A stretch of DNA of 64,000 nt from Ga0077527 sp021300125. Its GTDB lineage: Bacteria; Pseudomonadota; Gammaproteobacteria; Burkholderiales; SG8-41. Of the stretch, positions 31,715 to 40,299 are shown one piece after another; position 1 is the first letter of the stretch, and the number at the start of each line of letters is the position of its first letter. The DNA lies in contig JBKDUF010000015.1 in NCBI GenBank assembly GCA_046339595.1, positions 1 to 64,000 on the forward strand, read 5' to 3'. The notes beneath the pieces were generated by a model, which made no database searches, was not told the DNA's origin, and saw only the letters and a list, made by a program, of their open reading frames with translations. Both the position numbers and the translations under genes were made by a program.

Positions 31715-31751
31715 GGGGAAAACGGTTGGATTCCAACCAGCCGTTTTCCCC
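31715..31751 (+). terminator. Hairpin between tRNA-Gly and tRNA-Cys
   Basis: GGGGAAAACGG (31715-31725) pairs with CCGTTTTCCCC (31741-31751), with an inner TTGG/CCAA, followed at once by TTTT. It looks like an intrinsic terminator placed inside the tRNA cluster. It may instead be a processing signal or partial terminator that lowers tRNA-Cys/Leu expression relative to tRNA-Gly. Confidence 0.6.
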
Positions 31752-31764
31752 TTTTAGCTGCAGC

Positions 31765-31838
31765 GGCGGGGTGGCAGAGTGGTTATGCAGCGGCCTGCAA
31801 AGCCGTGTACGCCGGTTCGATTCCGACCCCCGCCTCCA
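31765..31838 (+). tRNA. tRNA-Cys(GCA)
   Basis: A 74-base cloverleaf: GGCGGGG pairs with CCCCGCC, anticodon stem CGGC/GCCG around CTGCAAA (anticodon GCA), T-loop GGTTCGATTCC, and an encoded CCA. The sequence is typical of tRNA-Cys. Confidence 0.96.
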
Positions 31839-31905
31839 GTGACGCCCATCCCTCGATACCCGTTCACTCCCGGCAGCCCTTCGCGGTTATGCTCATGGCT
31901 GCCGC

Positions 31906-31990
31906 GGGCGAGTGGTGAAATTGGTAGACACAAGGGACTTAAAATCCCTCGGCGCAAGCCATACCGGTTCGAGTCCGGTCTCGCCCACCA
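31906..31990 (+). tRNA. tRNA-Leu(TAA)
   Basis: An 85-base class II tRNA: GGGCGAG pairs with CTCGCCC, long variable arm around TCGGCGCAAGCCA, anticodon loop CTTAAAA (anticodon TAA, decoding UUR), T-loop GGTTCGAGTCC, and an encoded CCA. The DUF1178 start codon is 14 bases after the CCA. Confidence 0.96.
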
Positions 31991-32004
31991 CTACAATATC
32001 GACC

Positions 32005-32463
32005 ATGATCGTATTTGACCTCGGTTGCGACAACGCACACTGTTTTGAAGGCTGGTTCTCTTCCGCTGAGGATTTCGAGCGCCAGCTCGGGCAGCATCTT
32101 TTGAGCTGCCCGATCTGTGCCAGCACCGCAATCCGCCGCCTGCCCAGCGCGGCGCGGCTGAATACCGGTAAAGGCGGGCGCGAGGCTGCGGCCGGTGCCG
32201 CACAGGCGCAGGATGCGGCAACGGGCCAGTACGCGAATTTCGATGCGGAACTGATGCAGAAGCTGATTTCCCGCATCGTGGAGAATACCGAGGATGTCGG
32301 CCGTGCCTTCGCCGAGGAAGCGCGGAAAATCCATTACCAGGAAGCGCCGGAACGCCATATCCGCGGCATTGCCGGGCCGCAGGAGGTCGAGGCGCTGCGT
32401 GAGGAGGGAATCGATGTCGTCGCCCTGCCGGTGCTGCCGCATCTCACCGGGAACACCCACTAA
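32005..32463 (+). CDS. DUF1178-family protein
   Basis: A protein of 152 residues starting MIVFDLGCDNAHCFEGWF, the diagnostic opening of DUF1178, with a zinc-ribbon-like pair completed by LLSCPICAST near residue 40. The C-terminal segment EARKIHYQEAPERHIRGIA followed by EVEALREEGIDVVALP is also conserved. Function unknown; it could bind zinc. The ATG is only 14 bases after tRNA-Leu and has no clear Shine-Dalgarno site, so it is probably expressed from the tRNA transcript after 3' processing of the tRNA. An open frame continuing upstream into the tRNA is not coding. Confidence 0.87.
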   Translation: MIVFDLGCDNAHCFEGWFSSAEDFERQLGQHLLSCPICASTAIRRLPSAARLNTGKGGREAAAGAAQAQDAATGQYANFDAELMQKLISRIVENTEDVGRAFAEEARKIHYQEAPERHIRGIAGPQEVEALREEGIDVVALPVLPHLTGNTH

Positions 32464-32484
32464 AACCCCTCCGGTTTCCGGGCG

Positions 32485-34380
32485 ATGAGCGACGCTTCGG
32501 CGCCGGTCGTTGCCGGCATCCTGCGGTTCCTGCGCGCCCACGCGCCGTTCTCGCGCATGGCGGACGGCGATCTGGAATGGCTGGCGCGCCGCCTCGAACT
32601 CGGCTATCACCCCAGGGACAGTGTCGTGCTTGACCCTGCCCGGGGCGTGCCTTCCTGCCTCTTCATCGTGCAGCGCGGCGCGGTCTGCCACCGTCCCTTC
32701 GGGGCCGAGCACAGCGGCTCAGACCAGGCGGTGGTACGCGGCCCGGGTGAATGTTTTTCGGTCAGCGCGCTGCTGGAGTCGCGTCCGGTGATCACGCCTT
32801 ATGTTGCGGTTGCCGACACCTTCACCTACGAGCTTTCCGCCGCCGATTTCAGCGAACTGCTCGGCCGCAGCGCACCGCTGCGCGAGTTCGCAACAGGATT
32901 CCTGAGCAGCATGCTCGAGGAATCGCGGCGGCTGCTCAAGCTCCATCACAGCGCCGCTGCGGCCGAGCAGCAGACGATGAGCCGTTCGCTGCGCAGTCTC
33001 ATCACTCGCGAGCCGGTCAGTTGCGGCCCCGACACCCCGATCGCGGAGGTTCTGCGCTCGATGCAGTCGCGCAAGATCGGCTCGATGCTGGTGGTGGACG
33101 AGGCCTGGCAACCGCTCGGGATTTTCACGCGCCACGATGTGCTGGATCGCATTGCGCTCGCCGGATGCCCGCTGGCGACGCCCATCAGTACGGTGATGAC
33201 GCCCGATCCGCTGACCTTGCCGGCAGAATCCAGTGCCTACGAGGCGGCGCTGCTGATCTCCGACCGCGGCATTCGCCACATTCCCGTCATTGATGGCGGG
33301 CGTGTCACAGGCGTCGTGACCGAGCGAGACCTGTTCGCGCTGCAGCGGGTCAGCTTGCGCGCAATCCATCGCACGATTGCGGCGGCCGGCGGCATCGAGG
33401 TACTGCGCGAGGCATCAGGCGATATACGCCGCCTTGCGCGGGTGATGCTGGGGCAGGGGGTTTCGGCGCAGCACCTGACCATGATCGTGTCCACCCTCAA
33501 CGATGCCCTGACACGCCGCCTGATCGAGCTCGAGCTGCCGCGGCACGGCCTGCATGGCCTGCGCTGGAGCTGGCTGGCCTTCGGCAGCGAGGGCCGGCTG
33601 GAGCAGACCATCAGCACGGATCAGGACAACGGTCTGGTCTTCGACAGCAGCGATGCGGACGCCGACGCGGTGCGCACCCGCATGCTGCCTTTCGCCCGCG
33701 CGGTCAATGCCGCGCTGGATGCCTGCGGTTTTCCGTTGTGCAAGGGCAACATCATGGCCGGCAATGCCGACTGGTGCCTGTCACTGGAAGAGTGGCGGCG
33801 GATGTTCTCGGGCTGGGTTGCCAACACCGATCCGCGGGCCGTACTGGGTGCGGTGATTTTCTTTGATCTGCGCCACCTGCACGGCGATGCCGGACTGGCC
33901 GAAACCCTGCGCGGCCATGTCAACGCCTTGTGCCATGGCAATGCGCGATTCCGGCGCGAACTGGCCCGCGAAGCCCTGCGCGCACGGCCACCCCTGGGCT
34001 TGATCAGCGATTTCATTACCGAGGAAGAAGGGCCGCAGGCCGGCACCCTGGATCTGAAGTCTTCGGGATCCAGGCTCTTCACGGATGCCGCCCGGGTGAT
34101 GGCCCTGGCCGCCAATGTCTCGCAGACCAATACCGTGGACCGGTTGCGCCAGTCGGGATCGGCGCTGGGCGTACCGCCCGCGGAAACCGAGTCCTTTGCC
34201 GAAGCCTTCCATTTCCTGCAGACCCTGCGCCTGCGCAGCCAGATCGGCAGCGGGACGGGGTCCGGCCCGAACCGGATTGCACCGGCGCAGCTGAACGAGG
34301 TGGATCGACGCATCCTCAAGGAAAGTCTGCGCCAGGCACGCAAGCTTCAGGTGCGGCTGGCCCTCGACTACGGCCTGTAG
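32485..34380 (+). CDS. CNB-CBS-DUF294 putative nucleotidyltransferase
   Basis: A 631-residue signalling protein. Residues about 10-135 form a cyclic-nucleotide-binding-like jelly roll (VVLDPARGVPSCLFIVQRG); 170-290 hold two CBS motifs (REPVSCGPDTPIAEVLR and MTPDPLTLPAE, each ending in a GI-type turn); 340-460 is the DUF294 nucleotidyltransferase domain with FGSEGRLEQTISTDQDNGL, a GS-like and DxD-like pattern; and a helical C-terminal domain follows. Such proteins resemble GlnD-type nucleotidyltransferases and are thought to sense nucleotides. The stop is 13 bases before a DnaQ-like exonuclease gene, a pairing seen in other proteobacteria. Confidence 0.88.
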   Translation: MSDASAPVVAGILRFLRAHAPFSRMADGDLEWLARRLELGYHPRDSVVLDPARGVPSCLFIVQRGAVCHRPFGAEHSGSDQAVVRGPGECFSVSALLESRPVITPYVAVADTFTYELSAADFSELLGRSAPLREFATGFLSSMLEESRRLLKLHHSAAAAEQQTMSRSLRSLITREPVSCGPDTPIAEVLRSMQSRKIGSMLVVDEAWQPLGIFTRHDVLDRIALAGCPLATPISTVMTPDPLTLPAESSAYEAALLISDRGIRHIPVIDGGRVTGVVTERDLFALQRVSLRAIHRTIAAAGGIEVLREASGDIRRLARVMLGQGVSAQHLTMIVSTLNDALTRRLIELELPRHGLHGLRWSWLAFGSEGRLEQTISTDQDNGLVFDSSDADADAVRTRMLPFARAVNAALDACGFPLCKGNIMAGNADWCLSLEEWRRMFSGWVANTDPRAVLGAVIFFDLRHLHGDAGLAETLRGHVNALCHGNARFRRELAREALRARPPLGLISDFITEEEGPQAGTLDLKSSGSRLFTDAARVMALAANVSQTNTVDRLRQSGSALGVPPAETESFAEAFHFLQTLRLRSQIGSGTGSGPNRIAPAQLNEVDRRILKESLRQARKLQVRLALDYGL

Positions 34381-34393
34381 TGGAGCCCTGCGC

Positions 34394-35092
34394 TTGAACT
34401 GGCTGACGAGGCTGTGGCGGCGCCCGCGTCTGGATGAGCGGCAGCGCGAGGCACTGGCGGCATACCATGCACTGCCGCGGGTCTCCTCCGGCGCAGACCT
34501 GGCTGAACTGCGCATCGTGGTGGTGGATGTCGAAACGACCGGGCTGGATCCCCTCAACGACCGCCTGCTCTCGATCGGCTCCGTCGATCTGCGCGCAGGA
34601 AAACTGCTGCCGGCATCGGCTTTTTCGGTGGTGCTGCGGCAACCCAGCGTCAGCGAAACCGGCAACATCCTGATTCACGGCATCGGCGGCAGCACCCAGC
34701 TCTCCGGATGTGACCCGGCGCAGGCGCTGCTCGATTTCCTTTCACACGCCGGCAGCGCGCCATTGGCGGGATACCATGCCGATTTCGACCGCATGATGAT
34801 CGGGCGCGCGGCCGAAAGCCTGCTCGGAACTACACTGCACAACCCCTGGCTGGATCTGGCCTGGCTGGCGCCGGCGCTGCTGCCCAAGCCCCCCGGCAAG
34901 CACGCCAGCCTGGACGACTGGACCACCCGCTACGGTATTGCCAATGAAAGCCGCCACGATGCCGTTGCCGATGCCGCCGTGACCGCGCAGCTTTTCCAGG
35001 TTGCAATGGCTGACGCCGCTGGGAAGGGAATGCACAGTCTGGATGACTGGCTGAAGCTGGAGCGGGACCAGCGCTGGCTGGGCCGAAGCTGA
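34394..35092 (+). CDS. 3'-5' exonuclease, DnaQ/DEDD family
   Basis: A 232-residue exonuclease with a TTG start. ExoI motif IVVVDVETTGLDPLNDRLL near 49-67 gives the first Asp and Glu, ExoII YHADFDRMMIG near 134 gives the next Asp, and ExoIII ESRHDAVADAAVT near 188-200 gives His and Asp of the DEDDh type. The order matches the Pol III epsilon proofreading fold, but the gene is paired with a CBS-DUF294 sensor rather than a polymerase. It may act in nucleic acid turnover or oligonucleotide degradation under control of that partner; this is inference from adjacency. Confidence 0.88.
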   Translation: MNWLTRLWRRPRLDERQREALAAYHALPRVSSGADLAELRIVVVDVETTGLDPLNDRLLSIGSVDLRAGKLLPASAFSVVLRQPSVSETGNILIHGIGGSTQLSGCDPAQALLDFLSHAGSAPLAGYHADFDRMMIGRAAESLLGTTLHNPWLDLAWLAPALLPKPPGKHASLDDWTTRYGIANESRHDAVADAAVTAQLFQVAMADAAGKGMHSLDDWLKLERDQRWLGRS

Positions 35093-35158
35093 ACGGATTG
35101 CTCACTGAACTGCCGCCTCTGAAGAAAGGCCTCCGATGACCGCAACAACGGACTCCCG

Positions 35159-37246
35159 GTGAACACGATGCGCGCGCTGCTGGATCCCCGATCCATCGCC
35201 ATCCTGGGCGCCTCTGCCGATGCCGCCAAGGTCAATGGCCGCACCCTGAGGTTTCTGCTCGACAAGGGCTATCGCGGCAGCATCTATCCGGTCAATCCCA
35301 AGTACCGTGAGATTGCCGGGCTGCGCTGCTATGCCGATGTCGCCAGCCTGCCGGAGGCGCCGGAACTTGCGGTGATTGCCGTACCTGCCGCGCAGGTGGC
35401 CGAATCAGTGCGTGAGCTTGCGCGCCGGGGCTGCGGCGCCGCAGTGATTTTCAGTTCGGGTTTTGCGGAAATGGGTGAGCAGGGACGCCGCCTGGAGCTC
35501 GAGATGGCCGCCATGGCGCGGGCCTCGGGCATGCGCCTGTGCGGCCCGAACTGCCTGGGACTCATCAATGCCTGGAGCCAGGTCATTGCCACTTTCGGCC
35601 AGTTCGCGGAGGGACCGACGCCGCCTGGACCGGTGTCCTTTGTCACCCAGTCCGGCGCCTTCGGCACTGCGATTGCGGCACTGGCGCGCGAACGTTCGCT
35701 CGGGCTCGGCTATTTCATCAATACCGGCAACGAATGCGATGTCGATTTTGTGCAGATGATGCGCGCCACCCTCGACGACTCGCGCATCCGCGTCGGCGCC
35801 GGCTATCTTGAAGGCGTGCGCGACGGGGCGGGGCTGCTCGAACTCGCCGGCCATGCGCTGGACAGCGGCAAGCCGCTGGCGCTGACCAAGGTCGGCCGCA
35901 CCGGCGCCGGCGCGAAGGCTGCGGCATCGCACACCGGTGCGCTGGCCGGTTCAGATGCCGTGTTCGATGGCCTGATGCGTGGCCGCGGCGTGACCCGTGC
36001 GCGCAACGAGGAACACCTGCTCGACATCGTGGAAGTGCTTGCCGCAGGGCGCATGCCGCAGGGCTGCGGCATCGGCATCCTGACCCAGTCCGGCGGTGCC
36101 GGTGTGCTGATGGCTGACCGTGCCGAGGAAACCGGCCTGCGCGTTGCTGAGCTGACCGCGCAGACCCGGGAATCGCTGTCCCGGGTGATCCCGGCCTTTG
36201 GCACCACCGTCAACCCGGTCGATGTCACCGGTCAGTTCGTCGCCGATCCCGGCCTCTTGCGCGAGAGCATGCGCGTGCTGATGGCCGATCCGGGTGTCGA
36301 TGTCGGTATCGTGTGGCTGCAGTTGATGACCGCACATGCCGACAAGCTTGTCAAAATATTCAAAGAAATCAATTATTTATGTGATAAACCCTGGATCGTG
36401 TGCTGGGTCGCGGCACCCCCCGGGGCATTACGTGCACTGCGCGAAGCCGGCATCCCGGTATTGCGGGGTGCAGAACCGGCGGTGGATGCGGTTGCGGCAT
36501 TGGTGCGTCATGCCGAAGCCCGTCGCCACTGGCAGGCGGATGCGCCGGCACGCGCGGCATTGCAACTGCCTGCACTGAAACTCCCGGCGCAGCCCGGCCC
36601 GGTATCCAGCCTCGAAGGTCAGGCGCTGCTGCAGGGCTGCGGCGTGCAGACCGCCGCGGCGAAGCTGGCCGGCAGTGCCGACGCCGCGGTCGCGGCCGCC
36701 GAAGCCCTGGGTTACCCGGTGGTGCTCAAGATCGAATCCCCGGACATCCTGCACAAGACCGAGGCCAAAGGTGTCGCCCTGAACCTGAAGGATGCAGCCG
36801 CCGTGCGCGTGGCCTTTGAGCGGCTGATCGACAACGCCCGCTCGTACAAGTCCGATGCCCGCATCAGCGGCGTGCTGGTGCAGGCCATGGCACGGGGCAC
36901 GACCGAACTGGTGATCGGCCTGCAGCGTGACCCGACCTTCGGCCCGGTGGTGATGGTCGGGCTGGGCGGGGTGCTGATCGAAGTGTTCAAGGATGTGGTG
37001 TTCCGCGCCGCCCCGGTCACCGAAGCCGAAGCCCTGCGCATGCTCGACGAACTCAAAAGCAGGGCGGTGCTCGATGGTGTGCGCGGCGCGCCGCCGGTGG
37101 ACAGGACTGCGGTGGCGCGGATGGTCAGCGCAGTGTCGCGCCTGGGCGCGGCTGCCGGGCCGCGGCTGCGCGAACTGGATCTGAACCCGGTATTGGCCGG
37201 TCCGCAGGGCGCGACCGCGGTGGACTGGCTGATGGTGCTGGAATGA
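35159..37246 (+). CDS. NDP-forming acyl-CoA synthetase, second copy
   Basis: A 695-residue paralog of the synthetase at 22749, with the same three-part layout: CoA-binding LLDPRSIAILGAS, ligase domain ASHTGALAGSDAVFDG and LTQSGGAGVLMADRAEE, and ATP-grasp with LKIESPDILHKTEAKG. GTG start at 35159; an in-frame ATG follows at 35168. The last third (36515-37242) is nearly the same DNA as the first copy, while the N-terminal two thirds are clearly diverged, so specificity for the acid may differ. Near 36350-36385 the codons turn suddenly AT-rich (KIFKEINYLCDK). It is followed by an MFS paralog. Confidence 0.88.
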   Translation: MNTMRALLDPRSIAILGASADAAKVNGRTLRFLLDKGYRGSIYPVNPKYREIAGLRCYADVASLPEAPELAVIAVPAAQVAESVRELARRGCGAAVIFSSGFAEMGEQGRRLELEMAAMARASGMRLCGPNCLGLINAWSQVIATFGQFAEGPTPPGPVSFVTQSGAFGTAIAALARERSLGLGYFINTGNECDVDFVQMMRATLDDSRIRVGAGYLEGVRDGAGLLELAGHALDSGKPLALTKVGRTGAGAKAAASHTGALAGSDAVFDGLMRGRGVTRARNEEHLLDIVEVLAAGRMPQGCGIGILTQSGGAGVLMADRAEETGLRVAELTAQTRESLSRVIPAFGTTVNPVDVTGQFVADPGLLRESMRVLMADPGVDVGIVWLQLMTAHADKLVKIFKEINYLCDKPWIVCWVAAPPGALRALREAGIPVLRGAEPAVDAVAALVRHAEARRHWQADAPARAALQLPALKLPAQPGPVSSLEGQALLQGCGVQTAAAKLAGSADAAVAAAEALGYPVVLKIESPDILHKTEAKGVALNLKDAAAVRVAFERLIDNARSYKSDARISGVLVQAMARGTTELVIGLQRDPTFGPVVMVGLGGVLIEVFKDVVFRAAPVTEAEALRMLDELKSRAVLDGVRGAPPVDRTAVARMVSAVSRLGAAAGPRLRELDLNPVLAGPQGATAVDWLMVLE
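36515..37242 (+). repeat. Duplicated 728-bp ATP-grasp segment, copy B
   Basis: Partner of 24108-24835, same orientation, 12,407 bases apart, no gaps, about 96% identical by hand count. The copies are long and close enough for recombination or gene conversion between them; a crossover would delete or duplicate the intervening 12.4 kb. Confidence 0.9.
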
Positions 37247-37301
37247 GGGTGCTGGAATGCGGGTGCTCAAATGAAGCAGTGGCGATGAAGGGATCCGACT
37301 G

Positions 37302-38549
37302 ATGGCCTTGGCATCGAATTCGGCGCTGGCGCCGTTCCGCGTGCGCGCTTTCCGCTTCCAGTGGCCCGCGGATCTGGCGGCCTCCTGGGCATTCGAGATG
37401 GAGACGCTGATCCTCGGCTGGTATGTGCTGACCGAGACGCGGTCGGTACTGATGCTGACCATCTTCGCTTCGCTGCTTTATGTCGGCACGCTGCTGTCGC
37501 CGATGTTCGGCGTGATGGGTGACCGTATCGGTCATCGCAAGGTGTTGTGTGCAATGCGGCTGATGTACGCCGCGCTGGCCTCGGTGCTGATGGTCGCTGC
37601 ACTGCTTGGAAAGGTGACGCCAATGCTGGTGCTGGCGGTCACCGCATTGCTGGGGCTGGTAAAACCCTCCGATATCGGCATGCGCACCGCGCTGGTCGGC
37701 GAGACCATGCCGCCAGAGCATTTGATGGCGGCGATGGGTATCCAGCGCACCACCCAGGATTCGGCGCGGATAGCCGGAGCGCTGAGCGGAGCCGGGCTGG
37801 TGGCGCTGCTCGGCATGGGGTACGCCTACGTTGCAGTGGTGGTGTTTTACATCGTCAGCGTGGCGCTGACGCTGAAGGCCGGCGGCGAGCGCAATGCGCA
37901 ACAGGTGAAAACCGCGCAGCAGGCCACGCCCTGGCGCGACCTGCGCGAGGGCATGGGCTATGTCTGGCGCACGCCGCACCTGAAGGCAACGATGCTGTTT
38001 GCCTTCCTGCTCAACCTGACCGCGTTCCCGTTGTTCACCGGGCTGATGCCTTATGTGGCCAAGGAGGTCTACGGCGCGACCCAGACCACGCTCGGCACCA
38101 TGGTGGCTTCAGCGGCCACCGGCTCGCTGATCGGCTCGATTTTCATGAGCCGCTATGGCAATGTGTTTCCGCCGGCACGCGCGATGCTGGTGTTCGGGGC
38201 GCTGTGGCTGGCGGTGCTGGTGGTGTTCGCGCAGACCCGCAGCCCTGCGGCCGGCATCCCGGTGCTGTTTTTTGCGGGCGTGATGCAGACCATGGGCCTG
38301 ATCCCGATCAGTGCCTTGCTGCTGCGCAGCTCGGACCAGCGTTATCGCGGGCGGATCATGGGCATCCGCATGATGGCGATTTACGGCAATCTGCCCGGCC
38401 TTTTGCTGGCCGCACCCCTGATCGCCAACTTCGGCTATGCCGTGATGGCCACGATCTACTGCGTCTTCGGTGTGCTGGCAACGGTGCTCATCGCCTTGCT
38501 GTGGCGTGATGCGCTGTGGCGGCGGGAAGCCATCGCCAACCGCCGCTGA
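37302..38549 (+). CDS. MFS transporter (EntS-like), second copy
   Basis: A 415-residue MFS protein with AAFRF-type N terminus FRVRAFRFQWPADLAASWAF, loop GVMGDRIGHRKVLCAMRL (a good match to the MFS G-D-R motif) and GLVKPSDIGMRTALVGETMP. It is the paralog of the protein at 26042; the first 150 bases of both genes are very similar and the rest diverges. It follows the second acyl-CoA synthetase by 55 bases, preserving the synthetase-MFS order. Substrate unknown; transport of the acid used by the synthetase is a reasonable guess. Confidence 0.85.
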   Translation: MALASNSALAPFRVRAFRFQWPADLAASWAFEMETLILGWYVLTETRSVLMLTIFASLLYVGTLLSPMFGVMGDRIGHRKVLCAMRLMYAALASVLMVAALLGKVTPMLVLAVTALLGLVKPSDIGMRTALVGETMPPEHLMAAMGIQRTTQDSARIAGALSGAGLVALLGMGYAYVAVVVFYIVSVALTLKAGGERNAQQVKTAQQATPWRDLREGMGYVWRTPHLKATMLFAFLLNLTAFPLFTGLMPYVAKEVYGATQTTLGTMVASAATGSLIGSIFMSRYGNVFPPARAMLVFGALWLAVLVVFAQTRSPAAGIPVLFFAGVMQTMGLIPISALLLRSSDQRYRGRIMGIRMMAIYGNLPGLLLAAPLIANFGYAVMATIYCVFGVLATVLIALLWRDALWRREAIANRR

Positions 38550-38592
38550 AAACGGCCTGCTACGGCGTTACCTTTTTCATGCGCGGCTGCTT

Positions 38593-39864
38593 TCAGCACA
38601 CCACAGGCAGCTCTTCCCAGCGCGTGGTATACCGCGGCGTGCGCCTTGCCGACTGCATACGCCAGGACTGCGCGATGCCGGCGCCGGCGAACGTGGCGGT
38701 ATTCATGCCCCAGGTCCTGTTGATGGCGTCGAGTGTCGCCATCAGTTTCGCCGAGCGCTGCCGCTCGTAGCCGGAAAACAGGTCGCCCTGGGGTGCTGCC
38801 GCGGGCTGCAGACCTTCCAGACTGACACCGGCTTTCTTGTAGCGGTATCCCGGCCGGTAGATCTGCGCCAGGCCGTGCAGCGCGGTGGCGATCAGGCGAC
38901 GGGTGTCGTCGCTGGCCACCGTCAGCGGCACCTCGACCGCGCAGCTGTAGCGTTCGCCATCGCCCTGGAATTTTCCGGTATCGACGAAGACGCCGACGCG
39001 GCTGCAGCTGGCCTGCTGCGCGCGCATCCGCTCCGCGGCGCGGACCACGTAGCTTGACACCGCTTCGCGCAGTTCCAGCGGCGTGGTCACGGGCCGGCCG
39101 AAGCTGCGGCTGGCGGTGACCTGGTGTTTGCGCACGGCGGTTTCCTCCAGCGTGATGCAGGGCACGCCGTTGAGTTCGGCAAGGGTGCGCTCGAGGATCA
39201 CGTTGTGGCGACGGCGGATCAGTTTCGGCGGCGCGCGCTTCAGGTCCAGCGCGCTGCTGAGGCCCATCGCGTTGAGCTGCGGCGCGAGGCGGCGGCCCAC
39301 ACCCCAGACCTCACCGATGTCGATGCCGGCCATGACCGTGTCCTGCTGTGCCGGCGGCAGTGCGTCCCAGTCGAAACTGCCCTGGTATTCATCGCGGGTC
39401 TTGGCGACATGGTTGGCGAGCTTGGCCAGCGTTTTGGAGGCGCCGAAGCCGACGCAGGTCGGCAGCCCCAGGCAATGCAGGATGCGCCTGCGGATGGCGG
39501 GGCCCAGCACGGCGCTGTCGAAGGCCACACCGCTGAAGTCGAGAAAACACTCGTCAATGGAATAGATTTCGCGCTGCGGCGCGAATTCGCCGAGCAGGGC
39601 CATCATCCGCGCACTCATGTCGCCATACAGCGCGTAATTGGAGCTGAGCCAGATCAGGCCGCGGCCGCGGGTCAGCGCGCGCACCTCGAAAAACGGCACG
39701 CCCATGCGGATGCCCAGCGCCTTGGCCTCGTTGCTGCGCGACACCACGCAGCCGTCATTGTTGGACAGCACCACGACCGGCTGGCCCTCAAGCCCGGGGT
39801 CGAACACGCGCTCGCAGGACACGTAGAAGTTGTTGGCGTCGACCAGTGCGATGCGGCGGACCAT
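38593..39864 (-). CDS. umuC: DNA polymerase V subunit UmuC
   Basis: A 423-residue Y-family polymerase. The catalytic acidic residues are visible in ALVDANNFYVSCERVF near 7-22 and YSIDECFLDFSG near 101-112, and VVLSNNDGCVVSRSNEAKALG is the UmuC-type finger segment. GFGASKTLAKLANH is the thumb DNA-binding helix-hairpin, and the little-finger region follows. UmuC carries out error-prone lesion bypass as UmuD'2C. It begins 9 bases after umuD on the same strand and is convergent with the MFS gene. The set is under SOS control. Confidence 0.95.
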   Translation of the reverse strand: MVRRIALVDANNFYVSCERVFDPGLEGQPVVVLSNNDGCVVSRSNEAKALGIRMGVPFFEVRALTRGRGLIWLSSNYALYGDMSARMMALLGEFAPQREIYSIDECFLDFSGVAFDSAVLGPAIRRRILHCLGLPTCVGFGASKTLAKLANHVAKTRDEYQGSFDWDALPPAQQDTVMAGIDIGEVWGVGRRLAPQLNAMGLSSALDLKRAPPKLIRRRHNVILERTLAELNGVPCITLEETAVRKHQVTASRSFGRPVTTPLELREAVSSYVVRAAERMRAQQASCSRVGVFVDTGKFQGDGERYSCAVEVPLTVASDDTRRLIATALHGLAQIYRPGYRYKKAGVSLEGLQPAAAPQGDLFSGYERQRSAKLMATLDAINRTWGMNTATFAGAGIAQSWRMQSARRTPRYTTRWEELPVVC

Positions 39865-39873
39865 GGCCGCGGC

Positions 39874-40299
39874 TCAGGGTGCGTGAACGACGTAGGCCAC
39901 CACGCCCCAGATGTCGAGACTGTGCTCCTCGCTGACGGGGATTTCGGGATAGGCGGGGTTCTCCGGCTGCAGCACGACGCGCCCCCGGCGGCGGCGCAGG
40001 CGCTTCACCGTCAGTTCGCCGTCCAGCGCGGCGACCACCACGCGGCCGGAAGTCGCTTCCAGTGAACGGTCGACAATCAGCAGGTCACCGTCATGGATGC
40101 CGGCGCCGATCATCGAGTCGCCCTTCACCCGCATGAAAAACGTCGCCTGCGGATGGAGCAGCAGGTGCTCGTTGAGATCGAGCCGGCGGTCGAGGTGGTC
40201 GGTGGCGGGCGAGGGGAAACCGGCCGCGACACGGCCGGCGCACAGGGGCGGCAGCGGGCGCGGAACGGATGCGACGGGGATCGGGGCATCGGGCTTCAT
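39874..40299 (-). CDS. umuD: UmuD, SOS-induced self-cleaving S24 protease
   Basis: A 141-residue LexA-like protein. The self-cleavage site is Ala21-Gly22 in PLCAGRVAAGFPSP (E. coli UmuD cleaves Cys24-Gly25), the nucleophile is Ser62 in VKGDSMIGAGI and the general base Lys99 in GELTVKRL. After RecA-stimulated cleavage, UmuD' pairs with UmuC to form Pol V. A perfect LexA box ends four bases upstream of the ATG and contains a TATAAT on the coding strand, so the message probably starts at or within a base or two of the ATG. No Shine-Dalgarno site is present. Confidence 0.95.
   Translation of the reverse strand: MKPDAPIPVASVPRPLPPLCAGRVAAGFPSPATDHLDRRLDLNEHLLLHPQATFFMRVKGDSMIGAGIHDGDLLIVDRSLEATSGRVVVAALDGELTVKRLRRRRGRVVLQPENPAYPEIPVSEEHSLDIWGVVAYVVHAP

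Noticed and set aside
31912..32004. Coding frame extending the DUF1178 gene into tRNA-Leu
   Set aside because: The bases belong to the tRNA; the DUF1178 family begins at MIVFDLGC.
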